Source: Lentzea alba (lineage in GTDB: Bacteria > Actinomycetota > Actinomycetes > Mycobacteriales > Pseudonocardiaceae). Taken from it: a DNA stretch of 64,000 bases. Within the stretch, counting starts at the first letter, position 1; each line of letters opens with the position of its first letter. Under the pieces are notes generated by a model. That model saw nothing but the letters and a program-made list of their open reading frames with translations, made no database searches and was not told the DNA's origin. Below are positions 27,937 through 38,016 of this stretch, one piece after another. A program made the translations under genes and the position numbers. The stretch spans positions 744,001 through 808,000 of the forward strand of contig NZ_JAAMPJ010000002.1 of NCBI RefSeq assembly GCF_011067745.1, in the 5' to 3' direction.

Positions 27937-28937
27937 CTCGTCCTGATGCGCGGGTCGATGAGCGCGTACGAGAGGTCGACCAGCAGGTTGACCACGACGT
28001 AGACGATCGTGGCCATGATGATCAACAGCAGTAGCACCGGGTAGTCACGGCGTTCGAACCCGATGGCGAGCGCCTGCCCGACACCGGCGAACGAGAACAC
28101 CTTCTCGGTGAGCACGGCGCCGGAGAGCAGCGCACCGGTCTGCAGGCCGATCGTCGTGACGACCGGCAGCATCGCGTTGCGCAGCACGTGCCGGCGGCGG
28201 ATCACCGGTGCGGTGAGGCCCTTGGCCTCGGCGGTGCGCACGAAGTCCTCGTCGAGCACGTCGAGCACGGCCGCGCGGGTGATCCGGAAGATCACCGCGA
28301 ACGGGATCGTGGCGAGCGCGATCGCGGGCAGGATCAGGTGTTCCAGTGCGTTCAGCGTCGCGTCGAACTCGCCGGTGATGAGACCGTCGAGGGTGAAGAA
28401 CCCGGTGACGCGGGTGGCGTCGATCGCGTCCTGCCGGCCCTGCGAGGGCAGGCCGAGACTGGATGACGCCACGTCCTTGAGCAGGTAGGCCAGGAAGAAC
28501 ACCGGCACTGCCACACCGATCAGCGAGCCGACGACGCTGAGGTTGTCGAACCAGCCGCCGCGACGCTTCGCGGCGAGATATCCGAGCGGGACGCCGACCG
28601 CGATCGCGATCACGATCGCGAAGAAGCTGAGTTCGATCGTCGCGGGGAACCGCTGGAGGAAGATGTCGAGCGCCGAGTCACCGGGCTGAACACCGGTGGA
28701 GACGCCGAAGTCACCGGTCGCGGCGCGACCGAGGAACTTGAAGTACTGAACAAAAATCGGCTGATCGAGGCCGAGTTGCTTGGTGAGGGCTTCGCGCGAC
28801 TCCGGCGTAGCGCGTTCTCCCAGGAGGGCCGAAACCGGCCCTCCTGGGAGAAGTCGCAACCACGCGAAGAGCAACATCGAGAGCACCAGCACCACGCCGA
28901 CCAGCTGAATCAGCCGTCGAATCGTGTAGCGGAGCAC
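27933..28937 (-). CDS. oppB: Oligopeptide ABC importer permease (OppB-type)
   Basis: 334 aa, GTG start. It begins YTIRRLIQLVGVVLVLSMLL and has about six membrane segments; the EAA loop lies in DFVRTAEAKGLTAPVIRRRH followed by VLRNAMLP. The segment LRLLPGGPVSALLGERATPE near residues 27-45 is encoded by a 16-bp perfect inverted repeat (28815-28852), which is unusual inside a coding region and may lower expression of downstream genes relative to oppA. It is coupled to oppC by GTGA. Confidence 0.92.
   Translation of the reverse strand: MLRYTIRRLIQLVGVVLVLSMLLFAWLRLLPGGPVSALLGERATPESREALTKQLGLDQPIFVQYFKFLGRAATGDFGVSTGVQPGDSALDIFLQRFPATIELSFFAIVIAIAVGVPLGYLAAKRRGGWFDNLSVVGSLIGVAVPVFFLAYLLKDVASSSLGLPSQGRQDAIDATRVTGFFTLDGLITGEFDATLNALEHLILPAIALATIPFAVIFRITRAAVLDVLDEDFVRTAEAKGLTAPVIRRRHVLRNAMLPVVTTIGLQTGALLSGAVLTEKVFSFAGVGQALAIGFERRDYPVLLLLIIMATIVYVVVNLLVDLSYALIDPRIRTR
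28815..28852 (-). repeat. Perfect 16-bp hairpin inside oppB
   Basis: TTCTCCCAGGAGGGCC (28815-28830) and GGCCCTCCTGGGAGAA (28837-28852) are perfect complements around the 6-base loop GAAACC. It lies 85-122 bases into oppB, directly after oppA in the operon. No T-tract follows on the minus strand. It could attenuate or process the oppA-oppB message, leaving the binding-protein message more abundant; that role is inferred from position and stability. Confidence 0.7.
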
Positions 28938-28980
28938 TTGAGCTACCCCGTTGTTCTCTTGTGGTGGGAGCTAGTCCAGC

Positions 28981-30660
28981 TCAGCCCTTGGAGGCCGGGC
29001 CGAACTTCTCGTCGGTCAACGGGCTCGGGACGACACCCTTGATGTCCGACTTCAACACCAGAGCGGGCGGGGAGTGCGAGATCGGGATCGCGGGCAGGTA
29101 CTGCTCCATGATCTGCTTGTTGATCTCTTCGTACTGCTTGGTGCGCTTGCCCTCGTCGGGCTCGGAGTTGGCCTTGGCCAGGGCGTCCGCGAGGGTCTTG
29201 CCCCACGGCGACACACCGGTGTTGAAGCGGTTGTCGGTGCGGCCGAAGAACGTGCCGACCCAGTTGTGCGCGGTGCCGTTGTCACCGGTCCAGCCGAGCA
29301 GGAACAGGTCCGGGATGCCCTGGTCAACCTCGGTCAGGTAGCCACCGTTCCACGGCTTCGTGGTGACCTCGATCTTGATGCCGGCGGCCTGCAGGTCACC
29401 GGAGATCGCGCCGAACAGGTCCTTCGGGGACGGCATGTACGGACGCGTGACCTCGGACGGCCAGTAGAACTTCAGCGTCAGGTCGGAGGCACCGGCCTCG
29501 GCCAGCAGCGACTTGGCCTTGGCGGCGTCGTAGCCGACGGCCTTGATGTCCTTGTTGTAGCCGTTGACGGTGTCCGGCATGAACTGCGTCGCGACCTTGG
29601 CGCCCTCGGGCAGCTGCGACTTGACCAGCTGCTCGCGGTTGATCGCGTACATCAGGGCCTGGCGAACCTTGAGGTCGGCGAGCTTCGGGTTGTTCTTCTG
29701 GTTGATGCCCAGGTAGAACACGTTGAACGCCGGACGGATCGCGACGTTGAAGCCGTCGGTCTTCAGACCGGCCCAGTCCGCCGCGTTCGGCAGGTCGTAG
29801 CCGTCGATGTCGCCGGCCTTGAGCGCCTGCTTCCGGGCGGTCTCGTCCGGGATGATCTTGAAGACGATCTTGTCCAGCTTGGCCTTGGTGCCGTGGTAGG
29901 CGTCGTTCTTCACGAGCTCCACGGTGTTGTTGGCCTTGTCGTACTTGCCGAACTTGAACGGGCCCGTGCCGGTCGGGTGCTCGTTCGCGTAGGCCGGGTA
30001 GGTGAACGCGTCACCAGCCGCCACGACGTTGTCCGCGTCGTACTGCTTCAACGCGGTCGGGCTCGAGATCGAGAACGACGTGAAGCCGAGGACCGACGGG
30101 AACTGCGAGGTGACCTCGTTCAGCTCGATGACCGCGGTCTTGGCGTCCTTGGCCGTGCAGGCCTTGTACAGCGAGGGCTTGTCCGGCGTGGTCTTGAACC
30201 CGCCGAAGTTGTCCAGCCAGTACTGCGAGACGGCGTCGGACTGGCCGGCGCCCTTCTGGTTGTACCAGCGCTCGAAGTTGAAGCAGACGGCCTCGGCGTT
30301 GAAGTCCGAGCCGTCGTGGAACTTCACGCCCTCCTTGAGAGTGAAGGTCCACGTCTTGCCGTCGGCGCTCGACTCGTACTTGGTGGCCAGCGCGGGCTCG
30401 ACCTCGGCGGTACCCGGCTTGAAGCCGACCAGGCCTTCGTACATCTGACGAGCGACCCGGAAGGTCTCGCCGTCAGTCGCGTAGAACGGGTCGAAGAGCT
30501 TCGGCGCGCCGGCGGCACCGAAGGTCAGCGTGCCGCCTTCCTTGCCGCCACCACCAGAGTCGCGCTGGGATTGCGCGCAACCGGACAGGGCCAGCGCGCT
30601 GACGCTGAGGAAGCCGATCGCGGCAACCCAACGGCGGCGAGCCGTTACTGAGTGGACCAT
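28981..30660 (-). CDS. oppA: Peptide ABC transporter substrate-binding lipoprotein
   Basis: 559 aa from ATG 30660, which has AAGGGGTG at good spacing. A lipoprotein signal with the lipobox ALSGC (Cys at ~28) anchors it outside the membrane. It is a solute-binding protein family 5: GTLTFGAAGAPKLFDPFYAT at the N-terminus, then FTLKEGVKFHDGSDFNAEAV and LKVRQALMYAINREQLVK, typical SBP_bac_5 blocks. It captures peptides or similar solutes for the OppBC/DF importer that follows. It is divergent from the SARP gene, across a 216-base gap. Confidence 0.93.
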   Translation of the reverse strand: MVHSVTARRRWVAAIGFLSVSALALSGCAQSQRDSGGGGKEGGTLTFGAAGAPKLFDPFYATDGETFRVARQMYEGLVGFKPGTAEVEPALATKYESSADGKTWTFTLKEGVKFHDGSDFNAEAVCFNFERWYNQKGAGQSDAVSQYWLDNFGGFKTTPDKPSLYKACTAKDAKTAVIELNEVTSQFPSVLGFTSFSISSPTALKQYDADNVVAAGDAFTYPAYANEHPTGTGPFKFGKYDKANNTVELVKNDAYHGTKAKLDKIVFKIIPDETARKQALKAGDIDGYDLPNAADWAGLKTDGFNVAIRPAFNVFYLGINQKNNPKLADLKVRQALMYAINREQLVKSQLPEGAKVATQFMPDTVNGYNKDIKAVGYDAAKAKSLLAEAGASDLTLKFYWPSEVTRPYMPSPKDLFGAISGDLQAAGIKIEVTTKPWNGGYLTEVDQGIPDLFLLGWTGDNGTAHNWVGTFFGRTDNRFNTGVSPWGKTLADALAKANSEPDEGKRTKQYEEINKQIMEQYLPAIPISHSPPALVLKSDIKGVVPSPLTDEKFGPASKG

Positions 30661-30876
30661 CAAACACCCCTTGGACAATCCGCACATCTCACGGTGTGGT
30701 CGCCGACCATAACCGTTGTACATACCCCCTCCGGGGCTACTCAGGTCACGATCCGGCCACTAGACCAGGCATTCTGATACGTCTGGCGCACGTTCGCTGA
30801 CCCAACGTGAGCACCACGGATACGTCGAACGCTCTCCTAGGCTGTAGAAACAACAACGACACGCGGAGGAGGTCGC

Positions 30877-33800
30877 ATGAGCAGGCAGGTCGAGTTCCGC
30901 GTGCTCGGCCCCCTCCAGGTCCTCCTCGACTCCGAACCACTGCTGGTCCGGGCGGGCCGTCAGCGGGCGCTGCTGGTGTCGTTGTTGCTGCGTGCGGGCA
31001 CTTCGGTGTCCGTGGACGAGCTCGCCGGGAACGTGTGGGGCGAAGATCCGCCGGCCCGCGCTCGCGCCACGTTGCAGACCTATGTGATGCGTCTCAGACA
31101 GCTGCTCGGGCCGTCGGTGCCCATCCGGACCGTCCCGGACGGCTATTTGATCGACGTCGACGAGAAGACCATCGACCTGATGCGCTTCGAGCCGTTGATC
31201 GACCAGGGCGAGCAGGAGCGCGCCGCCGGCAACCTGCAGGCCGCCTCGGCCGCGTTCGCCGCCGCTCTCGGGCTCTGGCGGGGTCCGGCGCTGGTCGACG
31301 TGCCGTCGGAGATCCTGCACCGCGACGAGGTGCCGCGGCTGAACGAACGCCGCCTGCACGTGCTGGAGCGCCGGGTCGAGGTCGATCTCGAACTGGGCCG
31401 GCACGGCGAGCTTGTGGCCGAGCTGTCGCGGCTGACCAGCGAACATCCGTTGCGCGAGCGGTTCTGGGCGCAGCTGATGGTGGCGCTGTACCGGTCCGGC
31501 CGCCAAAGCGAGGCACTGGCCGCCTACCAGCGGGTTTCCCGTCTGCTGGGCGAGGAGCTGGGCATCGATCCCGGCGACGAGCTGCGGCGTGTGCACAGCC
31601 AGGTGCTGTCCGGGTCGATCGACGCGGTGGCCGCCGCGTCGGCCGGCGTGCCCGTGGTGGCCGCGAAGCCCGAGCGGGTCGTGCCGTCCCAGCTGCCCGC
31701 GGACATCCCCGACTTCGTGGGTCGCGACGAGGCCGTGTCGCTGATCATCGCCCTGCTGCGGACCGCGCAGGGCGTGCCGGTCGTGACGCTGGCCGGGCCG
31801 CCGGGGGTGGGCAAGACGGCCCTGGCCGTGCACGCGGCGCACCGGATGCGCGCGGACTTCCCGGACGGTCAGCTGTACGTGAACCTGCGCGGATACGCCC
31901 CCGGCCCGCCGTTGAGCGCCGTCGACGTGCTGCCGCGGTTCCTGCGCGCGCTGGGGACCGAACCGGACCAGGTGCCGCTCGACCAGGACGAGCAGGAGGC
32001 GATGTTCCGGTCGACGCTGACCGGCCAGCGCGTGTTGCTGCTGCTCGACAACGCGTCGTCCGCCGAGCAGATCCGGCCGCTGCTGCCGGGTTCTCCGGGA
32101 TGCGCGGTGCTGGTGACCTCCCGCGACACGTTGCGCGGCCTCGCGGTCTCGCACGCAGCGTCGAACGTGCGGTTGGACGTGCTCGACTGGCACGAGACGA
32201 AGTCGTTGCTGGCGGGTATTTTGGGTGCGGACGAGGTCGAGTCCCAAGAGGACGCCGCGCTGGAGCTGGCGGCGTTGTGCGCGCACTTGCCATTGGCTTT
32301 GCGTATCGCAGCCGCGAACCTCGTGTCGCGTCCGGAACTGTCCATCGCGGACTACGTGGAGGAGTTGCGGGCGGGCAACCGGCTGGCCGCGCTGGCGGTC
32401 GAAGGCGACGAACGGGTCGCGGTGCACGCGGCGTTCGACCTGTCCTACACGGCCCTGAAGCCCGAGCTGGCGCAGATGTTCCGGCTGCTTTCTTTGGTGC
32501 CCGGCACCGACTTCACGCCCGAGATGGCCGCGGCGCTGTCGGGGCTGACCACTCAGGACGCTCGCCGCCGGCTCGACCGGCTGGCCACCGCGAACCTGAT
32601 CGCGAACCACGCGCCGTCCCGCTACCAGTTCCACGACCTGCTGCGCGACTACGCGGCCGAGCGCCTGGCGTTCGAGGAGGGCCGCGCGGACTCGCGGCTC
32701 GCGTTGCGGCGACTGGTGGACTGGGCGGTGCGCTCGGTCGACAACGCCACCTCGGCGATGAAGTCGACGCTGTTCCGCTTCCCGCGCCCCGCGCCGTTGG
32801 ACAGCGTGGTGCCGCGCACGTTCAGCACGTCGACCGAGGCGTTGACCTGGCTGGACGTCGAGCGCGCCAACCTGGTGGCGCTGGTGGCGCACTCCGTGGA
32901 GCGCGACCCCGAGAACTCGCCGTGGCAGCTCGCCGACGCCCTGCGCGGCTACTTCTACACGCAGGGCCTGACCGCCGAGTGGCGCGAGACCGCGAAGGCG
33001 GGACTGCTGGGCGCTCGCGCGCCGCGTGACGAACTCGGCCAGCTCGCGATGCTGTCGTCGCTGGGCACGCTGTACTGGGTGACGGGCCAGCACCGCAACG
33101 CCCTGGGCTACTACCAGCAGGCCATCGCCCTGCAGGAGCACATCGACCTGCCCGAGGCCGAGGCCGCCGTGCTGTCCAACGCCGGCAGCGTCTACATCGA
33201 CCTCGGCGAACTCGAACACGCCGCCGACCACCTCGAACGCGCCCTGGTGATCGCCCGCCGGGTCAACGCGACCCAGGTGCTCGCCAACGCCCTGTTCAAC
33301 CTCGGCGGCGTCTACATGCAGCTGGGCCAGCTCGACCGCGCCGCGACGACGTTCGAGGAAGCCCTGGAAGTCGGCACGCGCCTCGACTCGTGGATCAGCC
33401 AGGCGAACTCGATGCGCGCCCTCGGCGAGGTGCACGCGGCGCGCGGCACGCCGGACCTCGGCGCCTCCTACTTCGCGCGGGCCAGCGAGCTGTACGAACG
33501 TGCGGCCGCCCGCAACTTCGGCCACACCATGCACGAGGGCATGGCCATTACGCTGATCATGCGCGGCCGCTACGACGAGGCCGCGGTCGAGGCTTCTGCG
33601 GCGATGCAGATCGCGCAGGACCTGGAGAACGCCAAGAGCGTCTGCGACGCGCAGAACCTGCTCGGCCGGGCTTTGGAGGGCGCTCGCCGGTTCGAAGAAG
33701 CGGTGGAGCAGTTCTCGGCGGCGCTCGCGATCGCGGTGGAGACCGGTTACTCGTGGGGCGTCTGCTCCGCTCGCCGCGGGCTGGCGTCGGCGTACCGCGG

Positions 33801-34155
33801 CGTGGGTCGCTACGAGGACGCGCTGTCGATGGCGACCTCGGCGCTCGTCGAGGCTGGTCGGTCGCAGTTCCGGCTCGCCGAGATGGAGGTGCTGCTCGTG
33901 CTCGGGCGCATCCACCTCGACACCCTCGATGCCCACGGTGCTTTGGAATGCGCTCAGCGCGCGGCTTCCGTCGGCTCGGACTCCGGGCACCGCTGGGTGT
34001 TCGGGCGTGCTCTGCAGTTGGCCGGCGACGCTTCCGCCGCGTTGGGTGACGTGGATTCGGCTCGGGAGTACTGGGCTTCGTCGCTCGAGGTGTTCAGCGA
34101 GATCGGCACGCCCGAGGCCGGGGTGGTCCGGGCTCAGCTCGAGGTGACAACGTAG
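30877..34155 (+). CDS. SARP-type transcriptional regulator with NB-ARC and TPR domains
   Basis: 1092 aa, ATG with GGAGGAGG upstream. Order: winged-helix DNA-binding domain (~1-100, VEFRVLGPLQVLLDSEPLLV then RALLVSLLLRAG), bacterial transcriptional activator domain (~100-245), an NB-ARC/STAND ATPase (~265-520; P-loop GPPGVGKTALAV near 307-315, Walker B VLLLLDNAS), a winged-helix/arm (~520-600) and C-terminal TPRs (~690-1060; GYYQQAIAL, AADHLERALVIARR, AATTFEEALEVG). AfsR/SARP proteins activate secondary-metabolite clusters, but no such cluster is nearby. It is divergent from oppA and could respond to a peptide signal. It overlaps the convergent kinase gene by 22 bases. Confidence 0.92.
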   Translation: MSRQVEFRVLGPLQVLLDSEPLLVRAGRQRALLVSLLLRAGTSVSVDELAGNVWGEDPPARARATLQTYVMRLRQLLGPSVPIRTVPDGYLIDVDEKTIDLMRFEPLIDQGEQERAAGNLQAASAAFAAALGLWRGPALVDVPSEILHRDEVPRLNERRLHVLERRVEVDLELGRHGELVAELSRLTSEHPLRERFWAQLMVALYRSGRQSEALAAYQRVSRLLGEELGIDPGDELRRVHSQVLSGSIDAVAAASAGVPVVAAKPERVVPSQLPADIPDFVGRDEAVSLIIALLRTAQGVPVVTLAGPPGVGKTALAVHAAHRMRADFPDGQLYVNLRGYAPGPPLSAVDVLPRFLRALGTEPDQVPLDQDEQEAMFRSTLTGQRVLLLLDNASSAEQIRPLLPGSPGCAVLVTSRDTLRGLAVSHAASNVRLDVLDWHETKSLLAGILGADEVESQEDAALELAALCAHLPLALRIAAANLVSRPELSIADYVEELRAGNRLAALAVEGDERVAVHAAFDLSYTALKPELAQMFRLLSLVPGTDFTPEMAAALSGLTTQDARRRLDRLATANLIANHAPSRYQFHDLLRDYAAERLAFEEGRADSRLALRRLVDWAVRSVDNATSAMKSTLFRFPRPAPLDSVVPRTFSTSTEALTWLDVERANLVALVAHSVERDPENSPWQLADALRGYFYTQGLTAEWRETAKAGLLGARAPRDELGQLAMLSSLGTLYWVTGQHRNALGYYQQAIALQEHIDLPEAEAAVLSNAGSVYIDLGELEHAADHLERALVIARRVNATQVLANALFNLGGVYMQLGQLDRAATTFEEALEVGTRLDSWISQANSMRALGEVHAARGTPDLGASYFARASELYERAAARNFGHTMHEGMAITLIMRGRYDEAAVEASAAMQIAQDLENAKSVCDAQNLLGRALEGARRFEEAVEQFSAALAIAVETGYSWGVCSARRGLASAYRGVGRYEDALSMATSALVEAGRSQFRLAEMEVLLVLGRIHLDTLDAHGALECAQRAASVGSDSGHRWVFGRALQLAGDASAALGDVDSAREYWASSLEVFSEIGTPEAGVVRAQLEVTT

Positions 34156-34652
34156 TCGGCTCTGGCCTTGGTCTCGTCGACCGCGAACCAGCCTCTTTCG
34201 TATTGCTGCCAACGGATGAAGTGCTGTCGCTGGCTTTCGCCGTCCCGCTGGACCGCGCGTTCGAGTCTCGTTGCTTCGTCGCCGTGGTCGACGAAGATGG
34301 TGAGGCTGGTGCGGGTGTTCGCTTTCCTGGCTGAGGAAAAACCCTCCAGGATGATCGTCCCTTGTGGACGGATTTCTACTTCGTCACCTTGGTCTGGGCA
34401 CGGAAAGCCTTGGGACCAGTCGGTTTTCCGGTACCTGCCGGGTTTGCCGTCGGCTACCTGGTCGAGGGCTTGGACGAGTCTTGGCCACCATTTGGTCGTG
34501 GGGTCGCTCCACGTGGCGAAGTGGTCGGTGCTGATGAGTTGGGCGCCGAGTTCTGCTGCGAGGTTTTTCGCGAAGGTGGATTTGCCGGCGCCTGACGGAC
34601 CGTCCACCGCGACCAGGCGGGTGTCGCCCAGTCGCGGTGGAGCGGTGGTCAC
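34134..34652 (-). CDS. P-loop kinase, uridine kinase-like
   Basis: 172 aa, GTG start overlapping the recR stop (GTGA). The Walker A is [12 protein letters not shown] at residues 18-29, as in uridine kinase/phosphoribulokinase P-loop proteins. DHFATWSD supplies the usual acidic residue after the loop, and TIILEGFSS resembles the E-G-x region where substrate binds. It is shorter than true uridine kinases (~200+), so the substrate is uncertain. Its 3' end overlaps the SARP gene by 22 bases. Confidence 0.82.
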   Translation of the reverse strand: MTTAPPRLGDTRLVAVDGPSGAGKSTFAKNLAAELGAQLISTDHFATWSDPTTKWWPRLVQALDQVADGKPGRYRKTDWSQGFPCPDQGDEVEIRPQGTIILEGFSSARKANTRTSLTIFVDHGDEATRLERAVQRDGESQRQHFIRWQQYERGWFAVDETKARADYVVTSS

Positions 34653-35257
34653 ATGCTTCGGCGACCAGATAGCGCACGTCCCAGCGTCAGTTCGTCCGCG
34701 AACTCCAGGTCGCCACCCATCGGCAGGCCGCTGGCCAGCCTGGTGACCGTGAGGCCGGGGAAGTCCCTGAGCATCCGGACCAGGTAGGTGGCCGTGGCCT
34801 CGCCCTCGGTGTTGGGGTCCGTGGCGATGATGACCTCGGAGATGTCGATCCCGTTGGTGGCCGTGCCGATGCGGTTGAGCAGCTGCCGGATCCTGAGCTG
34901 GTCCGGGCCGACACCGCTCAGCGGATCCAGCGCGCCGCCCAGGACGTGGTAGCGGCCCTTGAACTCCCTGGTGCGCTCGATCGCCTGGACGTCCTTGGGC
35001 TCCTCGACCACGCAGACCAGGGCTAGGTCCCGTTTCGGGTCGCGGCAGATGCGGCAGGTGGTCTCCGCACTCACGTTGCCACAGACGTCGCAGAAGACGA
35101 CGCCTTCCTTGACCTTCTGGAGTGCGTTCTGCAGACGCTCGATGTCCGCGGGTTCCGTTGCCAGGAGGTGGAAGGCGATTCTTTGGGCGCTCTTCGGGCC
35201 GACGCCTGGGAGTCTGCCCAGCTCGTCGATCAGGTCCTGTACTGGGCCCTCGTACAT
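34649..35257 (-). CDS. recR: Recombination mediator protein RecR
   Basis: 202 aa, the normal RecR length. The HhH region is [20 protein letters not shown], the C4 zinc finger uses Cys56, Cys59, Cys68 and Cys71 (FCDVCG...CRIC), and the Toprim domain has [12 protein letters not shown] and [15 protein letters not shown]. It works with RecF/RecO to load RecA on gapped DNA. It starts three bases after the YbaB stop, the widespread ybaB-recR pair. Confidence 0.97.
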   Translation of the reverse strand: MYEGPVQDLIDELGRLPGVGPKSAQRIAFHLLATEPADIERLQNALQKVKEGVVFCDVCGNVSAETTCRICRDPKRDLALVCVVEEPKDVQAIERTREFKGRYHVLGGALDPLSGVGPDQLRIRQLLNRIGTATNGIDISEVIIATDPNTEGEATATYLVRMLRDFPGLTVTRLASGLPMGGDLEFADELTLGRALSGRRSM

Positions 35258-35260
35258 TTG

Positions 35261-35584
35261 TTAGCCGAGCAATCCGCCGAGGCCACCCTGGGCGAGCGGG
35301 CCGAGCTTCTGCTCCACCAGCTGCTGGGCCTTGGTGTTGGCGTCCTTGATCGCGGCGATGACCAGGTCCTGGAGGGTGTCGACGTCTTCGGGGTCGACGA
35401 TCTTGGGGTCGATGGCGAGGTTGACCAGCTCGCCGCCGCCGGTGACCGTGGCGGTGACCAGGCCGTTGCCCGCGTTGCCGGTGACCTGCGTTTCGGCCAG
35501 CTGCTGCTGTGCTTCTGCCATCTGCTGCTGCATGTTCTGGGCCTGCTGGAGCAGGGCCTGCATGTCGAACTGACCGGGTTGCAC
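35261..35584 (-). CDS. ybaB: YbaB/EbfC nucleoid-associated protein
   Basis: 107 aa from GTG 35584, with AGAGGA seven bases upstream; the frame further upstream is unsupported. The Gln-rich helix [20 protein letters not shown] and the [20 protein letters not shown] core are those of YbaB/EbfC, a small dimeric DNA-binding protein. It sits between dnaX and recR as in most bacteria. There is a 337-base gap between dnaX and this gene. Confidence 0.93.
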   Translation of the reverse strand: MQPGQFDMQALLQQAQNMQQQMAEAQQQLAETQVTGNAGNGLVTATVTGGGELVNLAIDPKIVDPEDVDTLQDLVIAAIKDANTKAQQLVEQKLGPLAQGGLGGLLG

Positions 35585-35921
35585 CGCTGGTCCTCTCGTG
35601 GGTGGGTGGTTGAGGTCCAGGGTACGGGTTTCGACGATTCGGCCTGGGTGGGGCGCGGTCTTGCGGGTGGTCACCTTGCGAGGAGCGCGTTGCGTTTTGG
35701 GACTCGGGGCTCCGCCCCGGACCCCGCCAATCTGATCAAGAACCGGGCCAGCGCCGCACGTGGGTTGATGGCACGCCTGTTGCTCAGGACGGCTGCGCGT
35801 TGCGTTGCTTCTTGCGTTGGTGGGCATGCCAAGAGCGGGCTCGGCTGCGCCTTCGCGTCGCCTCGCCTCCGGCATTGGGCTTGAGGGGCCGCTTCGCGGG
35901 TGGTGCTTGCGGTGGTGCGGG
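35585..35921. other. Gap between dnaX and ybaB with REP-like repeat copy B
   Basis: I see no gene here: frames in it lack support and codon usage unlike the neighbours. It holds GGGGCTCCGCCCC at 35706-35718, followed by GGACCCCGCC, the second copy of the element at 17134, and a local run of TTGCGTTG-like words around 35690 and 35800-35820. The stretch is G-rich on the plus strand and may be a processing or promoter region for ybaB-recR. Confidence 0.5.
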
Positions 35922-37979
35922 TCAGGCTTTTTTGAGCGGGCGGGCGCCCAGTTCGTCGGCCAGCAGTTTGAGCATCACGGCTTCGGGGTCTTTGGCCTCG
36001 GTGATGGTGCTCGGGTCTGCTGGGCGGGCTGCCTCGGCCAGCATTGCCTCTTCGTCGTCCGGTTCCGGCGGGAGGGGTTCGTCGGGCTCCGGCGGTTCTG
36101 GGGGCGGAGGGACGTCGTCTGCCGGTGGGCGTGGGGCTGGGCGTTGGGGTTCTGGCTTGCGGGCGGGTTGGGCCGGGGCTGCTGCTGCCTGGCTTGGGCG
36201 CGTGGGGGCCGGGCGGGCCGCTTTGGTGGGGGTTGGGGCTTGGGTTGTGGTGCTGGGGGTGCCGTGGGTGCAGCGGACCTGCCAGGTGCCGCCCAGGACT
36301 GCGGACAGGGCGTTGGCGATGGCCTCGGTGTTGCGGGGTTCGGCCAGGCGGCGGGCCAAGGGGGCCGAGGAGTGGGCGATGGTGACGACGTTGCCGTCGA
36401 CCTCGCTGACCACGGCGTTGGTCAGCATTGCTTCGGTGCTGCGGCTGGAGTTGCGGACTGCGGCCAGCAGTTCGGACCAGACTCGGCGGACTGCTGCCGC
36501 GTCCATGCCGCCGGTTGTGGGGGCGGCGGGTTCCGGGGTCGGGGCGGCAGAGGGGGCAGCGGCGACCGGGGGTTCTGCGGCGACCGGAGCCGGGCTTGGC
36601 GCCGGGGCTGCTGCGGGCGCGGGAGTTGCGGCGGGGGGAGGGGTGGCTGCCGGGGGCGCAGTTGGTGCTGGGCGGGGTGGTTCTGGTTGCCTCGGCTGCT
36701 CGGCGGTTGGCGGTTGCTGGGACCTGCGGGTGAAGACCGGGCCGCCTGCGGCGGCGGTGTCGCTGCTGATGGCCGGGGCGGGTGCGCCGGGGGCTGCGGG
36801 AACTCCGGCCGGCATTGCTACTGGTGGGCGGCGTTCCAGTTGTTCCAGGCGTTGGAGCAGGGCGGCTTCCGACTGGCTCACTGACGGGAGGAGCATGCGG
36901 GAGCAGAGGAGTTCCAGGAGCAGGCGCGGGGCGGTGGCGCCGCGCATGTCCACCAGGCCCGTGTGGACGATTTCGGCGTAGCGGGTCAGGGCTGCTGGGC
37001 CGATGCGTTCTGCCTGGGCGACCATGGTGGCCACCTCGTCGTCCGGGGCGCTGACCAGGTTGCGCTCGGCGGCGTCGGGGACTGCGCAGAGCAGGACCAG
37101 GTCGCGGAGGCGGTCCAGGAGGTCCGAGGCGAAGCGGCGGGGGTCGTGGCCCGCTTCTACCAGGCGGTCGATGGTGCCGAAGACTGCGGCGCCGTCGCCG
37201 GTGGAGAGGCCGTCGACCACGTCGTTGATCAGGGCCGCGTCGGTGACGCCCAGGAGCGTGATGGCTTGGGTGTACTTGACGCCGTCCGGGCCCGCGCCGG
37301 AGAGGAGCTGGTCCATCACCGACTGGGTGTCGCGGGCCGAGCCGCCGCCCGCGCGGATCACCAGAGGGAAGACCGCGGGTTCTACGGCCACGCCTTCGGC
37401 GGCGCAGTTGCGTTCGAGCAGGCTGCGCATCACGCCGGGTGGGATCAGGCGGAACGGGTAGTGGTGCGTGCGGGAGCGGATGGTCGGGAGGACCTTGTCC
37501 GGTTCCGTGGTGGCGAAGATGAAGATCAGGTGGTCCGGCGGCTCTTCCACGATCTTCAGCAGGGCGTTGAAGCCCTGCGTGGTGACCATGTGCGCCTCGT
37601 CGATGATGAAGACGCGGTACTTGGACTCGGCGGGGGCGTAGAAGGCCTTGTCGCGGAGTTCGCGCGCGTCTTCGACACCGCCGTGGGAGGCCGCGTCGAG
37701 TTCCACCACGTCGACGCTGCCGCTGCCGTTCGGCGCCAGGCCGATGCAACTGTTGCACTCGCCGCACGGGTCGGGCGTGGGGCCCTTCACGCAGTTGAGC
37801 GAGCGGGCCAGGATGCGGGCCGACGAGGTCTTGCCGCAGCCGCGCGGGCCGCTGAACAGGTAGGCGTGGTTCACCCGGCCTGCCGACAAGGCGACGCGCA
37901 GCGGGTCGGTCACGTGCTCCTGGCCTACGACCTCGGAGAACGTGGCCGGACGGTACTTGCGATACAGAGCGAGCGCCAC
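35922..37979 (-). CDS. dnaX: DNA polymerase III subunits gamma and tau
   Basis: 685 aa from GTG 37979, giving [20 protein letters not shown], the standard DnaX start. It is the clamp-loader AAA+ ATPase: Walker A GPRGCGKT at 44-51, a zinc module with [16 protein letters not shown], Walker [11 protein letters not shown], sensor 1 [11 protein letters not shown]. After ~380 residues come a Pro/Ala-rich linker (long runs such as [20 protein letters not shown]) and a C-terminal tau-like domain that contacts the polymerase. The SRP RNA gene lies immediately upstream, as in many actinobacteria. Confidence 0.96.
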   Translation of the reverse strand: MALALYRKYRPATFSEVVGQEHVTDPLRVALSAGRVNHAYLFSGPRGCGKTSSARILARSLNCVKGPTPDPCGECNSCIGLAPNGSGSVDVVELDAASHGGVEDARELRDKAFYAPAESKYRVFIIDEAHMVTTQGFNALLKIVEEPPDHLIFIFATTEPDKVLPTIRSRTHHYPFRLIPPGVMRSLLERNCAAEGVAVEPAVFPLVIRAGGGSARDTQSVMDQLLSGAGPDGVKYTQAITLLGVTDAALINDVVDGLSTGDGAAVFGTIDRLVEAGHDPRRFASDLLDRLRDLVLLCAVPDAAERNLVSAPDDEVATMVAQAERIGPAALTRYAEIVHTGLVDMRGATAPRLLLELLCSRMLLPSVSQSEAALLQRLEQLERRPPVAMPAGVPAAPGAPAPAISSDTAAAGGPVFTRRSQQPPTAEQPRQPEPPRPAPTAPPAATPPPAATPAPAAAPAPSPAPVAAEPPVAAAPSAAPTPEPAAPTTGGMDAAAVRRVWSELLAAVRNSSRSTEAMLTNAVVSEVDGNVVTIAHSSAPLARRLAEPRNTEAIANALSAVLGGTWQVRCTHGTPSTTTQAPTPTKAARPAPTRPSQAAAAPAQPARKPEPQRPAPRPPADDVPPPPEPPEPDEPLPPEPDDEEAMLAEAARPADPSTITEAKDPEAVMLKLLADELGARPLKKA

Positions 37980-38016
37980 GCCCGGAACAGTACCGGTGGA
38001 CCCCGACAGAAAAAGG

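Noticed and set aside
30877..34155. Biosynthetic gene cluster next to the SARP gene
   Set aside because: No PKS, NRPS, terpene or tailoring genes lie nearby; neighbours are an importer and housekeeping DNA-repair genes.
36500..36800. Programmed frameshift in dnaX
   Set aside because: No A-run slippery site; the frame is open throughout and the Pro/Ala linker is normal for actinobacteria.
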